A DNA stretch of 64,000 nucleotides from Betaproteobacteria bacterium (GTDB lineage Bacteria > Pseudomonadota > Gammaproteobacteria > Burkholderiales > Ga0077523), in assembly GCA_016125475.1 (NCBI GenBank), contig WGLR01000004.1:1-64000 (forward strand), written 5' to 3'. Of this stretch, positions 55,328-64,000 are shown piece by piece. The number at the start of each line of letters is the position of its first letter. The first letter of the stretch is position 1. A model generated the notes under the pieces. That model was not told the origin of the DNA, made no database searches, and saw nothing but the letters and a program-made list of their open reading frames with translations. Both the position numbers and the translations under genes were made by a program.

Positions 55328-56098
55328 TCAGAGGGCCGACAGCCCGCCGTCCGCCAGATAGATGCCACCCGTGCTGAAGCCGGCTTCGTCCGAAGCCAGG
55401 AACAGCATGAGATTCGCGATCTCCTCCGGCGTGCCGTATCTGCGGAGCGGAATGCCCGCGGCGATGGTGTCGTGCACGTCGCCGGGTGCGTGAGGCGACC
55501 GGGATTGCTCGATGCTGCGCATCATCCTGGTCTCGATCGGCCCGGGCAGGACGCAGTTCACGCGAATCCCGTGTGGCGCGCACTCGAGGGACGCCGTGCG
55601 CATCATGCCGATCTCGGCATGCTTGCTCGCGACGTAGGCAGCATTGCCGATCCCGCGTGCCTTGATGCCGCCGATGGACGAGGTGATCACGATGCTGCCG
55701 CCACCCCGGCGCCGCAGCGCGACGATGGCCTGCTTCAGCCCCAGAAAGACGCCGCGCACGTTGATGGCCATCACCCGATCGAAGTCCTCGACGGGGTAGT
55801 CCTCGATCTCCGAGATGACTCCTTCGTAGCCCGCGTTCGCGACGAAGACGTCCACGCCCCCGAAATGCGTCGTGGCGGCCTCGAAGATCCGCGCGTTGTC
55901 CTCGGGCAGCGAGACGTCCGCCGCGACGTGGATCACGTCGCCGGCGTTCGCGAGTGTCGCCGTTTCGCGCAGGGCGTCCTCGCTGCGCCCCGCGAGGACG
56001 AGTTTCGCTCCCTCGGTGGCGAAGCGCACCGCGGCTGCGCGGCCGATGCCACTCCCCGCACCGGTGATCACTGCGACCTTTCCGTCGAGCCTGCCCAT
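55328..56098 (-). CDS. Short-chain dehydrogenase/reductase
   Basis: A 256-residue classical SDR. The cofactor motif is TGAGSGIGRAAA, the active-site Ser is in SIVITSSIGG and the Tyr/Lys pair in YVASKHAEIG. The acidic residue after the second strand (LAGRSEDAL) is absent, so NADP may be preferred. GGAGG directly before the ATG at 56098 selects this start. It converges with tilS. Confidence 0.92.
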   Translation of the reverse strand: MGRLDGKVAVITGAGSGIGRAAAVRFATEGAKLVLAGRSEDALRETATLANAGDVIHVAADVSLPEDNARIFEAATTHFGGVDVFVANAGYEGVISEIEDYPVEDFDRVMAINVRGVFLGLKQAIVALRRRGGGSIVITSSIGGIKARGIGNAAYVASKHAEIGMMRTASLECAPHGIRVNCVLPGPIETRMMRSIEQSRSPHAPGDVHDTIAAGIPLRRYGTPEEIANLMLFLASDEAGFSTGGIYLADGGLSAL

Positions 56099-56194
56099 GG
56101 CCTCCTCCGATGTGCGCATCCGAAACGCCACGAGGCTAACACCGATCCTCCCGGGCCGTTCGGGGGACCGGGCTTCCGGTCCGGTGCGAGCCGC

Positions 56195-56842
56195 TCACGC
56201 ATGGGGTCGAAGGCCGACCGTCTGGGACACGATCACGTGCTGGTCGTGGGTGAGTCCGAGGGCGTCGGCGATCGCATCGCGATCGATCCAGGCCCGCAGC
56301 ACCGTGGCGAGACCGGTGGCAGCCGCGACGAGGTAGACGTTCTGTGCGATGGCCCCCGCCGCGATCGCCGCATAGGTTTCCCGCTGGGCCGCTGGCACCA
56401 TGCGCATGCGCGCGTGGTCCGCGACGTAGACGAGATCCAGAGGGGCGTCGTCCACGAAATCCTGATAGCCGGTCACGCGACGCACGTCGGCCGGGGCGAC
56501 CGGCTCGAGTCTGTGCGCGTCGGCGTCGTAGCGGTACGCGCCGTCCGGCAGCGCTGCGTAGACATCGATCTCCTGTGCATTCAGTGCGGACGGTGCCGTC
56601 CGTCCCCCGTCGTCGCGGTTGCGTCCGCACGCGCACCAGAGCAGCTGCGACAACACCTCCGGAGGCAGTGCGTCGCGCGCGAACGCGCGCTCGGAGCGAC
56701 GGTTCGCGAGCGCCTCGAACAGGGACATGCCACCGATGCGGAGGGGGACCGGGAGTGTGATCGCGTGAGTCGCGTCACCGACCGTTGGTTTCGGGCGCAA
56801 CCGGCCCATCATGCCCAGTGCGACCTTGCCGAGCGTGCTCAT
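56195..56842 (-). CDS. Nitroreductase-family FMN protein
   Basis: A 215-residue nitroreductase/SagB-like protein. RRSERAFARDALPPEVLSQL and LLWCACGRNR are the FMN-binding start, and PSALNAQEIDVYAAL and AQNVYLVAAATGLATVLRAW complete the fold. It may oxidise or reduce small nitro- or quinone-type compounds; the natural substrate is unknown. It is 96 bp from the SDR gene, in the same direction. Confidence 0.88.
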   Translation of the reverse strand: MSTLGKVALGMMGRLRPKPTVGDATHAITLPVPLRIGGMSLFEALANRRSERAFARDALPPEVLSQLLWCACGRNRDDGGRTAPSALNAQEIDVYAALPDGAYRYDADAHRLEPVAPADVRRVTGYQDFVDDAPLDLVYVADHARMRMVPAAQRETYAAIAAGAIAQNVYLVAAATGLATVLRAWIDRDAIADALGLTHDQHVIVSQTVGLRPHA

Positions 56843-56962
56843 GGTGCGTCGTCCTCCGTCGGAATCGGACCTCGACGCTAGCGCAGGTGGCCACGAGGGG
56901 CCTTGACGGGGCGCAAGGACCCTGCGGCGGGGGAGGCCGCCCGGCGCAATGCAGGTCGGGCG

Positions 56963-57541
56963 TCACCCGAGCGGGCGTACGCCGATCAGTACGCCGTGGA
57001 GATAGAACGCGAACGCGGCCCACGCAACGACGCCGACGACGATCGCGACGACGGTGGACCCGATGGTTCCCGGCGTGCGGACAGTGCCGGCAGTGCGGTC
57101 CCGTCGCCGGGCGGCACGGAAGTCGAGGACGGCCCAGAGCAGGAAGGCACCGAAGAGCACGATGTCCGCGAGGCGGCCGTTCGAGAGCAGGTGCGCGAGC
57201 GCCCAGACCTTCACGCCGGCGACCATCGGGTGACCGATCGCGCTCCTGATGCGGTTGCGCGGCACGTAGGCCGATGCGAGGAGCACGAAGGCCACGAGCG
57301 TGAGCAGGGCCGTGACGTGTGCCGTCCAGAGCGGTGGATGCCAGATCATGACCGGGGCCGCGCGGGTTCGCGCGATGCCCAGGCAGATCAGCACGAACCC
57401 CGCCACAGAAACCACACTGTAGAGGCCTTTCCACGGGCCTTCGCCGATGCGTGCGATACAGCCGCGACGCCAGTCTTCCGCGAATATCCGCACGGAATGC
57501 GCGCCGAGGAACAGGACCAGACCGAGAACGAGAAGCGTCAT
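56963..57541 (-). CDS. NnrU family membrane protein
   Basis: A 192-residue membrane protein with five to six hydrophobic segments. LGLVLFLGAHSVRIFAEDWR and GHPMVAGVKVWALAHLLSNG are the NnrU signature. The family is associated with denitrification gene clusters, but no nor or nir genes are visible here. It has also been linked to carotenoid isomerase-like folds. The ATG at 57541 gives the family start. Confidence 0.88.
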   Translation of the reverse strand: MTLLVLGLVLFLGAHSVRIFAEDWRRGCIARIGEGPWKGLYSVVSVAGFVLICLGIARTRAAPVMIWHPPLWTAHVTALLTLVAFVLLASAYVPRNRIRSAIGHPMVAGVKVWALAHLLSNGRLADIVLFGAFLLWAVLDFRAARRRDRTAGTVRTPGTIGSTVVAIVVGVVAWAAFAFYLHGVLIGVRPLG

Positions 57542-57668
57542 GCGGGATCTCCCTGAGGGAAGGGGGGCGTGCGCAGCCGGACGCGATCGTACCTGTCGCG
57601 ATGCGTCCGCGCGATGACACGGAGTCCGGGTGTATGCGCCCGGACCCCGGCAGGATGCCCGTGCCGTG

Positions 57669-58199
57669 TCATGCCCATCCCAGCGCGCCGAGCACGCCGC
57701 CCGCGGCGATGAGCCACAGCAGGTGCACCCGGGTTCGCCAGACGGCGAGTGCGGCTCCCACCGTGACGAGCACGTGCCCCCAGCCCGGCGTGTTGACGGT
57801 GAGCAGCCACGAGGTGGCGAACAGCAGTCCGATGACGATCGGTGCCATGCCCGCCTTGAACGCACGCACGCTGAGCCACTCCCGGCGCGCGTGACCCCAC
57901 CGCGCCACGATAAGCGCCAGCGTGGTCGAGGGCAGCATGATGCCGACGAGCGTCGTGGCCGCGCCCGCGAGGCCCGCGGCCTGGTAGCCCATGACCGCGA
58001 CGAACAGGATGTTGGGCCCCGGCGATGCCTGTGCGATCGCGATGGACGCGGCGAACTGGGCGTTCGTGAGCAGTCCCATCTGGCCGACGAGCACGCGCTG
58101 CATGTCGGGTGCGACCGTGATGCCGCCGCCGATCGAAAGCAGGGAGAGCAGCAGGAAATGTCCGAAGAGGCTCGGCCAGTCGACCGGCGGGGGGGTCAT
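57669..58199 (-). CDS. Chromate transporter, second short subunit
   Basis: A 176-residue ChrA-type half transporter. It begins LFGHFLLLSLLSIGGGITVA and carries the conserved GPNIL motif in ASPGPNILFVAVMGYQ. Short ChrA proteins work as pairs of opposite topology. It is coupled to the other half by a 4-bp overlap (58196-58199). Confidence 0.9.
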   Translation of the reverse strand: MTPPPVDWPSLFGHFLLLSLLSIGGGITVAPDMQRVLVGQMGLLTNAQFAASIAIAQASPGPNILFVAVMGYQAAGLAGAATTLVGIMLPSTTLALIVARWGHARREWLSVRAFKAGMAPIVIGLLFATSWLLTVNTPGWGHVLVTVGAALAVWRTRVHLLWLIAAGGVLGALGWA

Positions 58200-58774
58200 C
58201 GCGACGCACGAAGACGGTGGGCGGCGACGGAACAGCCGACGATCCCGAGCCCCAGCAATACCCAGACGAGCGGCCAGCGGGCGATCGCGACGAGCAGGAA
58301 CGCGACGACCGCGAGCGTCGTGCTCACGGGGATGCCAAGCGGACCGACCCGGAGGCCCTGCACGAGCTTGAGTGCCGTCCCGGCGATGAGTCCCGCGGCG
58401 ACGGCCCCCATGCCCCGCAGTGCGCCCGCCACGGCCGGCACGGACGCGAACTGCGCGTAGGCCGTGGTGAGCGTGAGCACGATGACGAGCGGCACGGCCA
58501 TCATGCCTGCCAGTGCCGCGAACGCGCCGCGCCAGCCGAAGAACCGGTCACCGACCATGAGTGCGACGTTGCACACGTTCGGCCCGGGCAGCACCTGGCC
58601 GATCGCGAGAATCTCGACGAACTGCTCGTTCGAGAGCCAGCGCCTCTGCTCGCAGAGGACGCGCTGGGCGACGGCGAGCACGCCGCCGAACCCCTGGAGC
58701 GCGAGCGCCGTGAACGTGGTGAACAGTTCCCACGGCGAGGCGGGCGTTCGGAGGTCGGGCTGATCGTCGGACAT
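58196..58774 (-). CDS. Chromate transporter, first short subunit
   Basis: A 192-residue ChrA-type half transporter. Its signature GFGGVLAVAQRVLCEQRRWL and GQVLPGPNVCNVALMVGDRF match the chromate transporter family. With the second half it would form one functional efflux unit for chromate, or another oxyanion. It is the promoter-proximal gene of the pair. Confidence 0.9.
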   Translation of the reverse strand: MSDDQPDLRTPASPWELFTTFTALALQGFGGVLAVAQRVLCEQRRWLSNEQFVEILAIGQVLPGPNVCNVALMVGDRFFGWRGAFAALAGMMAVPLVIVLTLTTAYAQFASVPAVAGALRGMGAVAAGLIAGTALKLVQGLRVGPLGIPVSTTLAVVAFLLVAIARWPLVWVLLGLGIVGCSVAAHRLRASR

Positions 58775-58789
58775 GACCGCCGTGTCGGC

Positions 58790-59254
58790 TCAGGCCGGTG
58801 CGGGCAGGCGCGTGGCCTGCCACGACACGAACTGCAGAACGTTCGCACGTCGCGCCCAGATCGCGTGGAACAGCAGATCGAGGGTCAGGTCCTGTCCGTG
58901 AGCGGTGACCTCGAAGGTCGTGCTGCCCGTGACGATGCCGAGGCAGCCGTAACACCGGACCGCGACGTCGCCGAGCGTCATCGTCCGGTACCGGACGATG
59001 CCCGAGCGCATCGATTCGATGAAGGAGGCCTTCGTGTCGACCGTCGTGCCGGAGTGGATGTAGACGAGATCGTCCCCGAACAGGCGTTCCATCGCGAGGA
59101 AGTCGTTCGCCACCTGCGCTTCGTACCGCGCGTTCTCCGCGGCGAGGACTTCCGCGACCGTGACGGCACCGACGCAGTCTCGCGGGCCGCTCCCCTCCTG
59201 CAGCGCGCCGAGGCGCAGCGGCAGCAGGTACCACTTCGTGAACTCGCCGAACAT
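58790..59254 (-). CDS. NTF2-like (SnoaL-fold) protein
   Basis: A 154-residue protein of the NTF2-like superfamily. The segment EVLAAENARYEAQVANDFLA, then LFGDDLVYIHSGTTVDTKAS and VLQFVSWQATRLP match the DUF4440/SnoaL-3 group. Enzymes of this fold are isomerases or dehydratases, but no catalytic identity is apparent. It lies 15 bp upstream of the chromate transporters and may share their transcript. Confidence 0.8.
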   Translation of the reverse strand: MFGEFTKWYLLPLRLGALQEGSGPRDCVGAVTVAEVLAAENARYEAQVANDFLAMERLFGDDLVYIHSGTTVDTKASFIESMRSGIVRYRTMTLGDVAVRCYGCLGIVTGSTTFEVTAHGQDLTLDLLFHAIWARRANVLQFVSWQATRLPAPA

Positions 59255-59377
59255 GATGGTTCTCCGATGGGATCCGCCGGCAGGCGCCGGCAGCCGATCG
59301 AATATGCCGGAGCGCCGGTCGCAGCGTCAACGGTACCGGGCCCGGGATCGCCGTCCCGGTCGGCTTCGTCCCGCGCC

Positions 59378-60328
59378 TCAGAAGCGGCGGGTGGCACCGA
59401 CCACGAGCGACCAGTCGAAGGTGAGCTGTGCGCCGCGCGTGTTCCGGTAGGCCGGCAGTTCGGCGAATGCGTAAAGGTCGGTGAGCGGGTTCAGTCCCCA
59501 GCTGAGGCCCGGGACGACGTGCACCTGCGTGTTCCCCGTGAGGTCCGGTTCCGCGGCCGTGCCGGTGTCCTGTCCCTTCCGCGTGGCGACCAGCTGGGCG
59601 ACGCCGGTCACGTGCAGCGAGAGGGGAAACCGGTAGCCGCCGCTCACGGTGAAGAGGTTGCCGGGACGGTAGCCATCACTGGTCGCGACCGCGACCTGTC
59701 CCGTGACCTGCCCGAACCAGAACGCGCCGTTGCGGCCGGGCCGCGTCACGAATACCCCGAGCAGGAGATCAGTGCTGCCCGTGCCGGGCTGGAGCGAACG
59801 CTCTGCGACCACGCCGTCGGCATTCGCGACCCGGTGGCTGCCCGTGGGAAGCTTGAGTCCGGCCTGAATGCCCCAGGCCTCGCTGGGCTCCTCCTCGTCG
59901 ACGTCACGCCATGAGATCGAGACCTTTGCGTCACCGAGCCTCGTGAAGTCCCATCTCTCGAGTGCGGGCGTACCCTCCGGATCCGCAACGTGCGTGTGCA
60001 CGCGATCGAGGACGGACATCAGGAGCGTCGCGGACCAGTGCGGGGACAGGGTGTAGTCCAGCCCGGCCACGAGGTTCCGGTTGATCGTCCGGGTTTCCCG
60101 TGCCGCTTCGTCACCCGCGGCGTCGGCGCGCCGCGTGCCGGCCCAGGGTCTGTTCTGGTCGATGTACTCGTAGTGCAGGTCGATCCGGCCGTTGCCCGCC
60201 GTCGGCGGAATGCCCTGCAGGTTCCAGTTGGTCGGGACGGCGCACACGGCCGATCCGCAGTTTGCCTTTGCATCGCCGCACAGGAGGGCGAGCGCCAGAG
60301 AGACCGTTGCCGCGCGGACGGTTCGCAT
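59378..60328 (-). CDS. Outer-membrane beta-barrel protein
   Basis: A 316-residue exported protein with a signal peptide ending CGDAKAN, followed by alternating beta-strand sequence and a terminal Phe in WSLVVGATRRF, the usual beta-barrel assembly signal. Phrases such as GLKLPTGSHRVAN and QPGTGSTDLLLGVFV are typical of the outer-membrane transporter/MetA-pathway-like family. Function unknown. It may share a transcript with the S4 protein, 88 bp upstream. Confidence 0.8.
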   Translation of the reverse strand: MRTVRAATVSLALALLCGDAKANCGSAVCAVPTNWNLQGIPPTAGNGRIDLHYEYIDQNRPWAGTRRADAAGDEAARETRTINRNLVAGLDYTLSPHWSATLLMSVLDRVHTHVADPEGTPALERWDFTRLGDAKVSISWRDVDEEEPSEAWGIQAGLKLPTGSHRVANADGVVAERSLQPGTGSTDLLLGVFVTRPGRNGAFWFGQVTGQVAVATSDGYRPGNLFTVSGGYRFPLSLHVTGVAQLVATRKGQDTGTAAEPDLTGNTQVHVVPGLSWGLNPLTDLYAFAELPAYRNTRGAQLTFDWSLVVGATRRF

Positions 60329-60416
60329 GTGTCGTCGGATGGGGTGGAAGGGATGGGCCGGGAATGCTAGCGGCCGACGGGCCCCGACGGGTGCGACACG
60401 ATGTCGCACCGCGTGA

Positions 60417-60644
60417 TCATGCGGTGGTGGATGCCGCCACGAGAACGATCTCGGTGTCCTCGAAACGAACGCGCTGGCCGGCACGCAGCTTCGCGCGCTT
60501 GCGCAGCTCGACGCGGCCGTCCACGCGAACCCGGCCCTCGACCGTGGCCGCGTGTGCGGCACCGCCCGACGGCGCGACGCCCGCCGCCTTGAGCAGCTGG
60601 TCGAGCTGGATGTGGTCTCCTCGGACAGGGAATTCGATGGTCAA
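60417..60644 (-). CDS. S4-domain RNA-binding protein
   Basis: A 75-residue protein made almost entirely of one S4 RNA-binding domain: LDQLLKAAGVAPSGGAAHAA, then VRVDGRVELRKRAKLRAGQR. It resembles E. coli YbcJ. The best start I can find is TTG at 60644, giving MTIEFPVRGDHIQ; no ATG is available in the right place and the ribosome binding site is weak. Confidence 0.78.
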   Translation of the reverse strand: MTIEFPVRGDHIQLDQLLKAAGVAPSGGAAHAATVEGRVRVDGRVELRKRAKLRAGQRVRFEDTEIVLVAASTTA

Positions 60645-60729
60645 GGTGTGGTTCCGAAGGTGAGTGTGCCTCGCCGGGGGCGTCGATCGCCGTCGCGGAT
60701 GAGGGTGGCGGGCCGGCGTGAAGGGGCGG

Positions 60730-61185
60730 TCAGTGGTCGTGCATTCCGTGCGCGTGGGAGGCGCCCAGGGGAACCGCGTGCGCCTCGACCTCGATCGTCT
60801 CGCGTGACTTGTCCGGCATCTCGACCACGATCGAAAGCGGGACCGTGTCCCCGGCATGGATGGGTCGGCGCAGATCGAACAGCATCACGTGGAAACCGCC
60901 GGGTTTGAGCGTGACGGTCCTGCCCGCGGGCAGGTCGATCCCGTCGACGGCCCGCATCCGCATCATGTTGTCGGTCATCGTCATCTCGTGGAGTTCCACC
61001 GTACCCGCGAGCGGGCAGCGCGCACCGACCAGCCGGGCATCGCGATCGCTCACGATCTGCATGAAGGCACCGGTGGTCTTCTGGTGCGGAACGGTGGCGC
61101 GTATCCAGGCATCCTTCACGACGACGCCGGCCAGCGCGGGCGCGGAGACGAGTGCGGCGATCACGGCCAGTGCGATTCTTTTCAT
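60730..61185 (-). CDS. Periplasmic copper chaperone PCu(A)C (second copy)
   Basis: A 151-residue exported copper chaperone. The signal peptide is MKRIALAVIAALVSAPALAG. Copper-binding residues are in VELHEMTMTDNMMRMRAVDG and PGGFHVMLFDL. The C-terminal tail is His-rich (HAHGMHDH). It is shorter and more canonical than the copy at 22458. It follows the second Sco gene by 35 bp. Confidence 0.92.
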   Translation of the reverse strand: MKRIALAVIAALVSAPALAGVVVKDAWIRATVPHQKTTGAFMQIVSDRDARLVGARCPLAGTVELHEMTMTDNMMRMRAVDGIDLPAGRTVTLKPGGFHVMLFDLRRPIHAGDTVPLSIVVEMPDKSRETIEVEAHAVPLGASHAHGMHDH

Positions 61186-61220
61186 GGTTGTTTCCCGGGA
61201 TTGAGAGTGGGCAGGGTGAG

Positions 61221-61814
61221 TCAGGACGATGTCTTCAGGAGCGTCCGGATGTCCTCGGCGACGTCCTGCGCGCGTTCCTCGTGCCGCACCGCGAGCCGCA
61301 GACGGCCCTGCGGATCGATCACGTAGCTCATCGCCGTGTGATCCATCGTGTAGGAACTGCCGGTCGGGACCTTGCGGTAGAAGACCCGGAACTCGTCCGC
61401 GGCCTTCTTCGTTGCCGCGGCGTCGCCGTAGAGTCCGATGAAGCTCGGGTCGAAGGCGTGGGTGTACTCCCGCAGGATTTCCGGTGTGTCCCGCTCGGGG
61501 TCCACGGTCACGAACAGGACCTGGAGACGGTCGCCCTCGGATCCGAGGAGCTTCCTGATCCGGACGGCACGTGCAAGTGTGGTGGGGCACACGTCCGGAC
61601 ACTGGGTGAAGCCGAAGAAGAGCATCACCACCTTGCCGCGGAAGTCCGCGAGAGACCGGGGATTGCCGTCCGGGTCGGTGAGATGGAAGTCCTTCCCGAA
61701 ATCGGCTCCGGTCACGTCGACCGAGTTGAAGTGGGGGGCGTCGGGATTGCAGCCTGCGAGCGCGAGCGTCAGCGTCAGTCCCGCGCAGCAAGCGAGCCAC
61801 GAGCGACGGTTCAT
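61221..61814 (-). CDS. SCO1/SenC family copper lipoprotein (second copy)
   Basis: A 197-residue thioredoxin-fold Sco protein. The lipobox LALAGC suggests attachment to a membrane. The copper motif is GFTQCPDVCPTTLARAV, and the conserved His lies in YTMDHTAMSYVID. The ATG at 61814 is preferred; 61826 is an alternative. Directly upstream of PCu(A)C, it forms the second such pair in this window. Confidence 0.92.
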   Translation of the reverse strand: MNRRSWLACCAGLTLTLALAGCNPDAPHFNSVDVTGADFGKDFHLTDPDGNPRSLADFRGKVVMLFFGFTQCPDVCPTTLARAVRIRKLLGSEGDRLQVLFVTVDPERDTPEILREYTHAFDPSFIGLYGDAAATKKAADEFRVFYRKVPTGSSYTMDHTAMSYVIDPQGRLRLAVRHEERAQDVAEDIRTLLKTSS

Positions 61815-62343
61815 CGCTGGACCCATGCACGCGGCGACACGTCGCGCGCCGCGAAATCATGGCGTCGCGCTGCGGGACGCACCGCGCGCCGAACGAGAGG
61901 TCGGGAATGTCCGGGCGGGACGATGAGGCAAGTCGGCATGAGTGCTTCCTGGATCGAACTATCGGACGGGATGCGGATGGTCCACGGTGCGTGGATCCGT
62001 TTCCCGGCATCGGCGGTACACGCTCCCGGGTCCGTGATGGTCACGGACGCGCCGGACTGCCGGCCGGGCGCACGCCGTACCGGCAGCGCTCCGCGCGGGC
62101 GAAGCGGTCGTTACGAATGTCGGGAAAGGCGCCGCGAGATCCCCGGTCCGGGTGCTGGCTCGCGCGCGATGGTCTTTCGTGGACGTCACCATGAAAGTGT
62201 ATCACCGCGACCCGGCACGCTGGCCCGAAAGGCTCACGCTTTGACAGGTTTGTGCAAATGGATCTAGTCTTGCCGAAGGACACGCAGAGGTCCGTTCCCC
62301 AAGAGATACCGGAACGAGGGAAGAAGGCATCTCGAAGGAGACC
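61815..62343. other. 529-bp divergent intergenic region
   Basis: No gene is convincing here. The right end carries a sigma70-like promoter (62241-62270) and the ribosome binding site GAAGGAGACC for the PEP-CTERM gene. A leftward promoter for sco is expected in the left half but none stands out. Confidence 0.55.
62241..62270 (+). promoter_or_regulatory. Sigma70 promoter for the PEP-CTERM gene
   Basis: A perfect -35 TTGACA (62241-62246) is followed after 18 bp by TAGTCT (62265-62270). The ATG at 62344 lies 73 bp downstream, with GGAGACC ahead of it. Confidence 0.65.
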
Positions 62344-63375
62344 ATGATGCATTCCGCCAGATGGCTGCGACCGCTCCTGGGCGCGTGCGTGGCATTCGCC
62401 TCGACGGTGGCGCTCGGCCAGACTTTCACGATCGATCACGGGGACGGCGATGCCGCCGGCAGGATCCACTATCCGGACGTCTATCCGGGCCATCCGCCCC
62501 CTCCTGACACCCTGGACCCCTTGTCGTTGCCGTCGGACCCGCTCGCTTTCGCGCGCAACTCTGCGCAGTTGTTCGGCGTGTTCGACGCGCGTACGGCCGC
62601 GTTCCAGAACGCATCCGGCATCAACGCGGTCTTCGCCGAGACCAGCGGCTTTCCGCGGGAACTGGGCCTCGACTACACCGCGAGTGCCGCCACGAATTAT
62701 CACGTCGTGTTCAAGTCCGACGACACCGTCGCGGGGCAATCGATTCCGTTCGATTTCACGATCGACAGCGGGCAGATGCGCATCGACGATTTCGCGAGTT
62801 TCTTGCCATTCGCTTCGTTCGGTGGCGCATTCGTCACGGCCGAGATCACCATCGATGGCCGCACCTGGCGCTTCACTCAGCGGCTCACCAGGGACGAGAC
62901 CACCGGCCTGCCCGTGGTGACCGAGGGATTCCTCGGCAATCGCGACGATTTCGGGCTCGGTGTCTTCCCGGTTCTGACCCCGACGGTTGCGGGTCCGGAC
63001 GTGATCGTCGATGTCCCGGCCATTCACGGGACGATCATGCTGGATGGAGGCAGCTTCCGTGCATCCGGCGTCGCGTTCGACTACTCGATGGAGGCCGAGG
63101 TAACCATGGTGCCGAGGACGGACGGAAGCGGCACGACGACGGGGCTCGCCGGAATCAGCGATCCGTTCGCGTTCGGCACACCGGCCGATGCCGGTGACGA
63201 CCTGGGCGGCAGCTTCGGTCAGGAGGGTGTCCGTTTCACCCTTGCCGGGCAGTCGCTCGCGAGCCTTCCCGTCTCGGCGGTACCCGAACCCGGCACGTCG
63301 GTGCTGCTGGCGCTGGGTCTGCTGGGCGTGACGTGGGGGGTGCGAAGTCGCGTGCGGGCGACTTCCGTTCCGTAG
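62344..63375 (+). CDS. PEP-CTERM sorted secreted protein
   Basis: A 343-residue exported protein. The N-terminal signal peptide is followed by a mature part of unknown fold, rich in beta-type sequence (DDFASFLPFASFGGAFVTAE). The C-terminal sorting signal is VPEPGTSVLLALGLLGVTWG followed by basic residues (VRSRVRATSVP). AAGGAGACC before the ATG supports the start. No exosortase gene is visible in the window. Confidence 0.85.
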   Translation: MMHSARWLRPLLGACVAFASTVALGQTFTIDHGDGDAAGRIHYPDVYPGHPPPPDTLDPLSLPSDPLAFARNSAQLFGVFDARTAAFQNASGINAVFAETSGFPRELGLDYTASAATNYHVVFKSDDTVAGQSIPFDFTIDSGQMRIDDFASFLPFASFGGAFVTAEITIDGRTWRFTQRLTRDETTGLPVVTEGFLGNRDDFGLGVFPVLTPTVAGPDVIVDVPAIHGTIMLDGGSFRASGVAFDYSMEAEVTMVPRTDGSGTTTGLAGISDPFAFGTPADAGDDLGGSFGQEGVRFTLAGQSLASLPVSAVPEPGTSVLLALGLLGVTWGVRSRVRATSVP

Positions 63376-63521
63376 GGTCAAGTCTGGCTCATGCGGTCGC
63401 GATCGCGCGGACGGGCCGCCCAGCGAAGTACCAGGGAAGGAGGGCGCTGAACCGGTGCCGCGCGCGACAGGGCTAGTGAAGGGCCCTGTCACGCGTGACG
63501 GGTGTACGGGTCACCGGTGGA

Positions 63522-63953
63522 TCACCAGATGATCTTCTTCGGGTCGCCCTGGTAGAGGGAGCGGATGTAGGCGATGACCTTCCAGATCTGGTCGGGCTTG
63601 AGTTCCTTCGACCACGAGACCATGACCGTTCCCTTCCGGCCTTCGGATATCGTCTTGAACAGTGTCTTGTCGGTGGGAACGTAGATCCACTCGTCATCGA
63701 CCAGGCTGGGACCGACCCCGCCTTCCGCGACTCCGCCGTGGCAGCTGTAGCAGCCTGTCTTGCGCCAGAGCTTTCGTCCTTCCTCGATTGCCGCGGGATT
63801 ACCCGTGTACGGATTGTGCTCCTCGCTGTCTCCGGTGACGGGCCGCGCCTGGTCCGGCGTGTCGGCGCCTCCCGCGCCCGCACGGGCGACGGAGGGCACG
63901 ACGGCCAGCGCCAGTGCGACGGACAGGGAACAGGAAACGATGCGTCCGATCAT
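63522..63953 (-). CDS. Monohaem cytochrome c, exported
   Basis: A 143-residue class I cytochrome c. The signal peptide (IVSCSLSVALALAVVPSVAR, ending AGA) precedes the haem motif CYSCHGG. VMVSWSKELKPDQIWKVIAY provides the distal Met and the C-terminal helix. Start ATG 63953 has GAGG upstream at long spacing; ATG 63971 is also possible. It faces away from the next gene beyond the right edge. Confidence 0.88.
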   Translation of the reverse strand: MIGRIVSCSLSVALALAVVPSVARAGAGGADTPDQARPVTGDSEEHNPYTGNPAAIEEGRKLWRKTGCYSCHGGVAEGGVGPSLVDDEWIYVPTDKTLFKTISEGRKGTVMVSWSKELKPDQIWKVIAYIRSLYQGDPKKIIW

Positions 63954-64000
63954 GACTGGGTCGTACCTCATTTGGGCCGGCCGGGTGGGGCCGGCCGAAT

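Overview
The window is about 64 kb of high-GC chromosomal DNA. The gene content fits a betaproteobacterium: an Arg32-type elongation factor P next to its rhamnosyltransferase EarP, PEP-CTERM surface proteins, a fused LivM-LivG transporter, the yeaG-yeaH-ycgB operon, and an Ala(GGC)-Glu(TTC) tRNA pair. This placement rests on gene content only. I see no insertion sequence, integrase, prophage or CRISPR array. Most of the window is compact chromosomal sequence with short gaps.

Left part (1-13.7 kb). An old yellow enzyme, a secreted amidohydrolase, a small hypothetical protein and a metallophosphoesterase precede a LysR regulator. The regulator converges on an eight-gene leftward operon (13701 to 5254): a 3-hydroxyisobutyrate-dehydrogenase-like enzyme, an MmgE/PrpD protein, a complete branched-chain-amino-acid-type ABC importer (livH, fused livMG, livF, livK), a carboxymuconolactone-decarboxylase-like protein and a lactonase-like metallo-beta-lactamase. 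It looks like an uptake-and-degradation unit for an unidentified organic acid.

Middle part (13.7-37 kb). A 1.15-kb gene-free stretch full of inverted repeats precedes the yeaG-yeaH-ycgB stress operon. A di-haem cytochrome and a cupin follow, then a copper/cytochrome-oxidase assembly operon (CtaG, PCu(A)C, Sco) and a PEP-CTERM protein. Next come a decayed nuclease-domain remnant, the tRNA-Ala/tRNA-Glu operon with visible promoter and terminator, an unannotated 46-residue acidic protein and a giant AsmA/DUF748 protein with an OmpA-like end. Small secreted proteins (glutathione peroxidase, PsiF) lie around an AT-richer segment with DnaA-box-like sequences (31.85-32.1 kb).

Right-middle (37-44.3 kb, all leftward). 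This run holds a Memo-AMMECR1 fusion plus its radical SAM partner (the AmmeMemoRadiSam system, whose biochemical role is not established), a DsbD-type thiol reductase coupled to a redoxin, and earP-efp for Arg32 rhamnosylation of EF-P.

Right part (44.4-64 kb). A TetR regulator with a good sigma70 promoter is followed by an RND efflux pair and, only 5 bp later, a gamma-glutamyltransferase. SorAB sulfite dehydrogenase, accA and tilS come next. A leftward block carries an SDR, a nitroreductase-like protein, NnrU, a split chromate transporter pair, an outer-membrane barrel, an S4 RNA-binding protein and a second PCu(A)C-Sco pair. The window ends with a second PEP-CTERM protein and a monohaem cytochrome c.

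The best candidates for under-described biology are the Memo-AMMECR1/radical SAM pair, the 8-gene catabolic operon, the hairpin-rich non-coding region at 13.7-14.85 kb and the DnaA-box-like cluster.
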